A stretch of DNA of 64,000 nt, taken from NCBI RefSeq assembly GCF_026212465.1, contig NC_080053.1, positions 1,542,038 through 1,606,037 of the forward strand. The letters run 5' to 3'. The translations under genes and the position numbers were made by a program. The notes under the pieces are model-generated. The model was not told where the DNA came from, ran no database searches, and saw nothing but the letters and a program-made list of their open reading frames with translations. Positions within the stretch are counted from its first letter, which is position 1. Each line of letters starts with the position of its first letter. This document shows, piece by piece, positions 59,401 to 64,000 of this stretch. This DNA is from Amaranthus tricolor (Eukaryota > Streptophyta > Magnoliopsida > Caryophyllales > Amaranthaceae).

Positions 59401-59482
59401 TCAATGAACAATGAAGGATGAAGAATGAACGAGGATCAATGAGCATTGTAGAATGAACGATGAAGAATGTACAAGGATCAAT
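50425..59482 (+). repeat. 9,058-bp higher-order block (1,294 heptads), first copy
   Basis: Modules at 50,656, 50,908, 51,397, 51,601, 52,147, 52,889, 53,336, 53,567, 53,771 and 54,317 reappear 9,058 bp later. The block as a whole is also related to 38,924-47,666, at offsets 11,501, 11,732 and 11,816 bp stepping with two internal length changes. It begins at the join at 50,425, where GATCAAT from one family meets GATGAAT AATGAAT from another. Confidence 0.88.
53336..53797 (+). repeat. 231-bp module doubled in tandem (53,336-53,566 and 53,567-53,797)
   Basis: Each copy is 33 heptads (5.5 units) long and begins at the CATTCAAGATGG word. The corresponding place at 41,835 has one copy. The second 9,058-bp block has two (62,394 and 62,625). 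The doubling therefore arose after the 11.5 kb-scale duplication and before the 9,058-bp one, giving a relative date. Confidence 0.87.
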
Positions 59483-62400
59483 GATGAATAATGAATGAAC
59501 GATGAAGAATGAACAAGGATCAATGATCATTGAAGAATGAACGATGAAGAATGAATATGGATCAATGATCATTAAAGAATGAACGATGAAGAATGAGTAA
59601 GGATCAATGATCATTGAAGAATGAACGATGAAGAATGAACAAGGATTAATGATCAATGAACAATGAACGATGAAGAATGAACCAGGATCAATGAGCAATG
59701 AAGAATGAACGATTTAGAATGAACAAGGATCAATGATCATTGAAGATGGAACGATGAAGAATGAACAAGGATCAATGATCATTGAAGAATGAACGATGAA
59801 GAATGAATATGGATCAATGATCATTAAAGAATGAACGATGAAGAATGAACAAGGATCAATGATCATTGAAGAATGAACGATGAAGAATGAACAAGGATCA
59901 ATGATCAATGAACAATGAACGATGAAGAATGAACCAGGATCAATGAGCATTGAAGAATGAACGATTTAGAATGAACAAGGATCAATGATCATTGAAGATG
60001 GAACGATGAAGAATGAACAAGGATCAATGATTAATGAACAATGAACGATGAAGAATGAACAAGGATAAATGAGCATTGAAGAATGAATGATGAAGAATGA
60101 ACAAGGATCAATGATCAATAAACAATGAACGATGAAGAATGAACGAGGATCAATGAGCATTGTAGAATGAACGATGAAGAATGTACAAGGATCAATGATG
60201 AATAATGAATGAACGATGAAGAATGAACAAGGATCAATGATCATTGAAGAATGAACGATGAAGAATGAATATGGATCAATGATCATTAAAGAATGAACGA
60301 TGAAGAATGAACAAGGATCAATGATAATTGAAGAATGAACGATGAAGAATGAACAAGGATCAATGATCAATGAACAATGAACGATGAAGAATGAACCAGG
60401 ATCAATGAGCATTGAAGAATGAACGATTTAGAATGAACAAGGATCAATGATCATTCAAGATGGAACGATGAAGAATGAACAAGGATCAATGATCATTGAA
60501 GAATGAACGATGAGAAATGAATATGGATCAATGATCATTAAAGAATGAACGATGAAGAATGAACAAGGATCAATGATCATTGAAGAATGAACGATGAAGA
60601 ATGAACAATGAACGATGAAGAATGAACCAGGATCAATGAGCATTGAAGAATGAACGATTTAGAATGAACAAGGATCAATGATCATTGAAGATGGAACGAT
60701 GAAGAATGAACATTGATCAATGATTAATGAACAATGAACGATGAAGAATGAACAAGGATCAATGAGCATTGAAGAATGAATGATGAAGAATGAACAAGGA
60801 TCAATGATCAATGAACAATGAACGATGAGGAATGAACGAGGATCAACGAGCATTGTAGAATGAACGATGAAGAATGTACAAGGATCAATGATGAATAATG
60901 AATGAACGATGAAGACTGAACAAGGATCAATGATCATTGAAGAATGAACGGTGAAGAATGAATATGGATCACTGATCATTAAAGAATGAACGATGATGAA
61001 TGAACAAGGATCAATGATCATTGAAGAATGAACGTTGAAGAATGAACAAGGATGAATGATCAATGAACAATGAACGATGAAGAATGAACCAGGATCAATG
61101 AGCATTGAAGAATGAACGATTTAGAATGAACAAGGATCAATGATCATTGAAGATGGAACGATGAAGAATGAACAAGGATCAATGATCATTAAAGAATGAA
61201 CGATTTAGAATGAACAAGGATAATTGATCATTGAAGAATGAACGATGAAGAATGAACAAGGATCAATGATCAATAATGAATGAACGATGAAGAATGAACA
61301 AGGATCAATGATTAATGAACAATGAACGATGAAGAATGAACAAGGATCAATGAGCATTGAAGAATGAATGATGAAGAATGAACAAGGATCAATGATCAAT
61401 GAAAAATGAAGGATGAAGAATGAACGAGGATCAATGAGCATTGTAGAATGAACGATGAAGAATGTACAAGGATCAATGATGAATAATGAATGAACGATGA
61501 AGAATGAACAAGGATCAATGATCATTGAAGAATGAACGATGAAGAATGAATATGGATCAATGATCATTAAAGAATGAACGATGAAGAATGAGTAAGGATC
61601 AATGATCATTGAAGAATGAACGATGAAGAATGAACAAGGATTAATGATCAATGAACAATGAACGATGAAGAATGAACCAGGATCAATGAGCAATGAAGAA
61701 TGAACGATTTAGAATGAACAAGGATCAATGATCATTGAAGATGGAACGATGAAGAATGAACAAGGATCAATGATCATTGAAGAATGAACGATGAAGAATG
61801 AATATGGATCAATGATCATTAAAGAATGAACAAGGATCAATGATCATTGAAGAATGAACGATGAAGAATGAACAAGGATCAATGATCAATGAACAATGAA
61901 CGATGAAGAATGAACCAGGATCAATGAGCATTGAAGAATGAACGATTTAGAATGAACAAGGATCAATGATCATTGAAGATGGAACGATGAAGAATGAACA
62001 AGGATCAATGATTAATGAACAATGAAGGATGAAGAATGAACAAGGATCAATGAGCATTGAAGAATGAATGATGAAGAATGAACAAGGATCAATGATCAAT
62101 AAACAATGAACGATGAAGAATGAACGAGGATCAATGAGCATTGTAGAATGAACGATGAAGAATGAACAAGGATCAATGATCATTGAAGAATGAACGATGA
62201 AGAATGAATATGGATCAATGATCATTAAAGAATGAACGATGAAGAATGAACAAGGATCAATGATAATTGAATAATGAACGATGAAGAATGAACAAGGATC
62301 AATGATCAATGAACAATGAACGATGAAGAATGAACCAGGATCAATGAGCATTGAAGAATGAACGATTTAGAATGAACAAGGATCAATGATCATTCAAGAT

Positions 62401-63446
62401 GGAACGATGAAGAATGAACAAGGATCAATGATCATTGAAGAATGAACGATGAGAAATGAATATGGATCAATGATCATTAAAGAATGAACGATGAAGAATG
62501 AACAAGGATCAATGATCATTGAAGAATGAACGATGAAGAATGAACAATGAACGATGAAGAATGAACCAGGATCAATGAGCATTGAAGAATGAACGATTTA
62601 GAATGAACAAGGATCAATGATCATTCAAGATGGAACGATGAAGAATGAACAAGGATCAATGATCATTGAAGAATGAACGATGAGAAATGAATATGGATCA
62701 ATGATCATTAAAGAATGAACGATGAAGAATGAACAAGGATCAATGATCATTGAAGAATGAACGATGAAGAATGAACAATGAACGATGAAGAATGAACCAG
62801 GATCAATGAGCATTGAAGAATGAACGATTTAGAATGAACAAGGATCAATGATCATTGAAGATGGAACGATGAAGAATGAACATTGATCAATGATTAATGA
62901 ACAATGAACGATGAAGAATGAACAAGGATCAATGAGCATTGAAGAATGAATGATGAAGAATGAACAAGGATCAATGATCAATGAACAATGAACGATGAAG
63001 AATGAACGAGGATCAATGAGCATTGTAGAATGAACGATGAAGAATGTACAAGGATCAATGATGAATAATGAATGAACGATGAAGAATGAACAAGGATCAA
63101 TGATCATTGAAGAATGAACGGTGAAGAATGAATATGGATCAATGATCATTAAAGAATGAACGATGATGAATGAACAAGGATCAATGATCATTGAAGAATG
63201 AACGATGAAGAATGAACAAGGATGAATGATCAATGAACAATGAACGATGAAGAATGAACCAGGATCAATGAGCATTGAAGAATGAACGATTTAGAATGAA
63301 CAAGGATCAATGATCATTGAAGATGGAACGATGAAAAATGAACAAGGATCAATGATCATTAAAGAATGAACGATTTAGAATGAACAAGGATAATTGATCA
63401 TTGAAGAATGAACGATGAAGAATGAACAAGGATCAATGATCAATAA
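59483..63446 (+). repeat. 9,058-bp block, second copy (partial)
   Basis: This follows 50,425-54,388 at a constant 9,058 bp. Private differences are few: C at 60,847 for T, and GAAAAAT near 61,402 for GAACAAT. Near 63,447 the sequence stops following 54,389 (GAATGAT) and takes the GAACGAT form seen at 48,292. Confidence 0.87.
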
Positions 63447-64000
63447 TGAATGAACGATGAAGAATGAACAAGGATCAATGAGCATTGAAGAATGAATGAT
63501 GAAGAATGAACAAGGATCAATGATCAATGAACAATGAAGGATGAAGAATGAACGAGGATCAATGAGCATTGTAGAATGAACGATGAAGAATGTACAAGGA
63601 TCAATGATGAATAATGAATGAACGATGAACAATGAACAAGGATCAATGATCATTGAAGAATGAACGATGAAGAATGAATATGGATCAATGATCATTAAAG
63701 AATGAACGATGAAGAATGAGTAAGGATCAATGATCATTGAAGAATGAACGATGAAAAATGAACAAGGATTAATGATCAATGAACAATGAACGATGAAGAA
63801 TGAACCAGGATCAATGAGCAATGAAGAATGAACGATTTAGAATGAACAAGGATCAATGATCATTAAAGATGGAACGATGAAGAATGAACAAGGATCAATG
63901 ATCATTGAAGAATGAACGATGAAGAATGAATATGGATCAATGATCATTAAAGAATGAACGATGAAGAATGAACAAGGATCAATGATCATTGAAGAATGAA
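63447..64000 (+). repeat. Switch to the 48,292-48,845 type at the window's right end
   Basis: From here the sequence matches 48,292 onward (offset 15,155 bp), including GAACAAT before GAACAAG near 63,627 and the rare AAAGATGG near 63,864 (48,709 in the partner). The window ends within a unit, so the array continues beyond 64,000. Confidence 0.85.

Larger units (their letters stand above)
1..64000 (+). repeat. Giant 42-bp satellite/minisatellite array (six heptads per unit), open at both ends
   Basis: Every line of the window is built from 7-bp words that mostly begin with GA. The canonical unit is H1 GAAGAAT, H2 GAACAAG, H3 GATCAAT, H4 GATCATT, H5 GAAGAAT, H6 GAACGAT. The consensus holds 20 A, 10 G, 8 T and 4 C, so the + strand is purine-rich. 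I saw no inverted segment. Each heptad position has its own set of variants: H2 can be GAATATG, GAACCAG, GAACGAG, GTACAAG, GAGCAAG, GAGTAAG or GAAACAG, and H4 can be GATCAAT, GATTAAT, GAGCATT, GAGCAAT or GATGAAT. These variants occur in a fixed order that recurs in larger blocks, which is higher-order repeat structure. No part of the window lies outside the array. Function is unknown. Satellite DNA of a centromere, subtelomere or heterochromatic block is the usual context for such arrays, but nothing here proves it. Confidence 0.98.

Noticed and set aside
354..63821. More than 100 - strand open frames of 62 to 274 codons as genes for repeat proteins
   Set aside because: They arise because 42 is divisible by 3. 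They share one frame, start and stop at the same variant words, have quantised lengths, break wherever a 14-bp step occurs, and have no ribosome binding site or unique ends.
1..64000. CRISPR array
   Set aside because: Repeats are contiguous; there are no unique spacers between constant repeats and no cas genes.
1..64000. Telomeric repeat
   Set aside because: No short G-rich telomere motif (TTAGGG-like or TTTAGGG-like) occurs. The TTAG in TTAGAAT is only part of a heptad variant.
1..64000. CENP-B box marking a mammalian-type centromere
   Set aside because: The box needs a CGGG core, and I saw no CGGG in the window. Centromeric identity can neither be claimed nor excluded.
1..64000. Iteron-type replication origin
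   Set aside because: Iteron sets are short and sit beside a rep gene and an A+T-rich melting region. Here there is no gene and no distinct sub-region.
1..64000. Transposon or insertion sequence inside the array
   Set aside because: No interruption of the repeat, no terminal inverted repeats with an internal gene, and no target-site duplication was seen.
1..64000. tRNA, rRNA or structured RNA genes
   Set aside because: No non-repeat sequence exists to hold them, and no tRNA-like arms or conserved rRNA motifs were seen.

Overview
The whole 64 kb window is one head-to-tail tandem repeat array. I found no unique sequence, protein gene, RNA gene, insertion sequence or CRISPR array, and neither edge of the array lies in the window. 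The base unit is 42 bp, made of six 7-bp words (heptads): H1 GAAGAAT, H2 GAACAAG, H3 GATCAAT, H4 GATCATT, H5 GAAGAAT, H6 GAACGAT. About 1,500 units fit in the window. The consensus is about one third G+C and the + strand is about 71% purine. All of it points the same way.

The heptad register held everywhere I tested it. A GAAGAAT word starts at a coordinate equal to 4 modulo 7 at positions 4, 1,180, 7,977, 20,458, 32,043, 41,052, 50,054 and 63,963. Every long-range duplication offset I measured is also a multiple of 7. Length changes therefore come in 14, 21, 42, 84, 231, 462 or 1,428 bp steps, not single bases.

Above the 42-bp unit there are two further levels. The first is modules of about 5 to 20 units, delimited by a variant word (TTAGAAT in place of GAAGAAT). 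The second is kilobase-scale segmental copies: a 7.4 kb block at 1,018-8,390 recurs collinearly at 34,233-41,605 and, with edits, at about 13,861-19,107 and 20,038-26,127. A 1,428 bp block is tandemly doubled at 9,223-12,078. Related 3,780 and 2,520 bp blocks follow each other at 27,311-34,250. A 9,058 bp block at 50,425-59,482 starts again at 59,483.

The long - strand reading frames (up to 274 codons, a 14-residue repeat of the type MIIDPCSFFIVHSS) are by-products of a 42-bp period that is divisible by 3. I do not annotate them as genes. Their lengths are almost all 14n+8 codons, they stop at the same variant words, and the pyrimidine-rich sense strand shows no ribosome binding site.

The organism cannot be identified from this window. 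The size and the nested higher-order structure resemble eukaryotic satellite DNA. Heptanucleotide tandem repeats are also known in bacteria (the STRR families of heterocystous cyanobacteria), but 64 kb of gene-free array would be exceptional in a prokaryote. Block boundaries below were read by eye and can slide by tens of bases.
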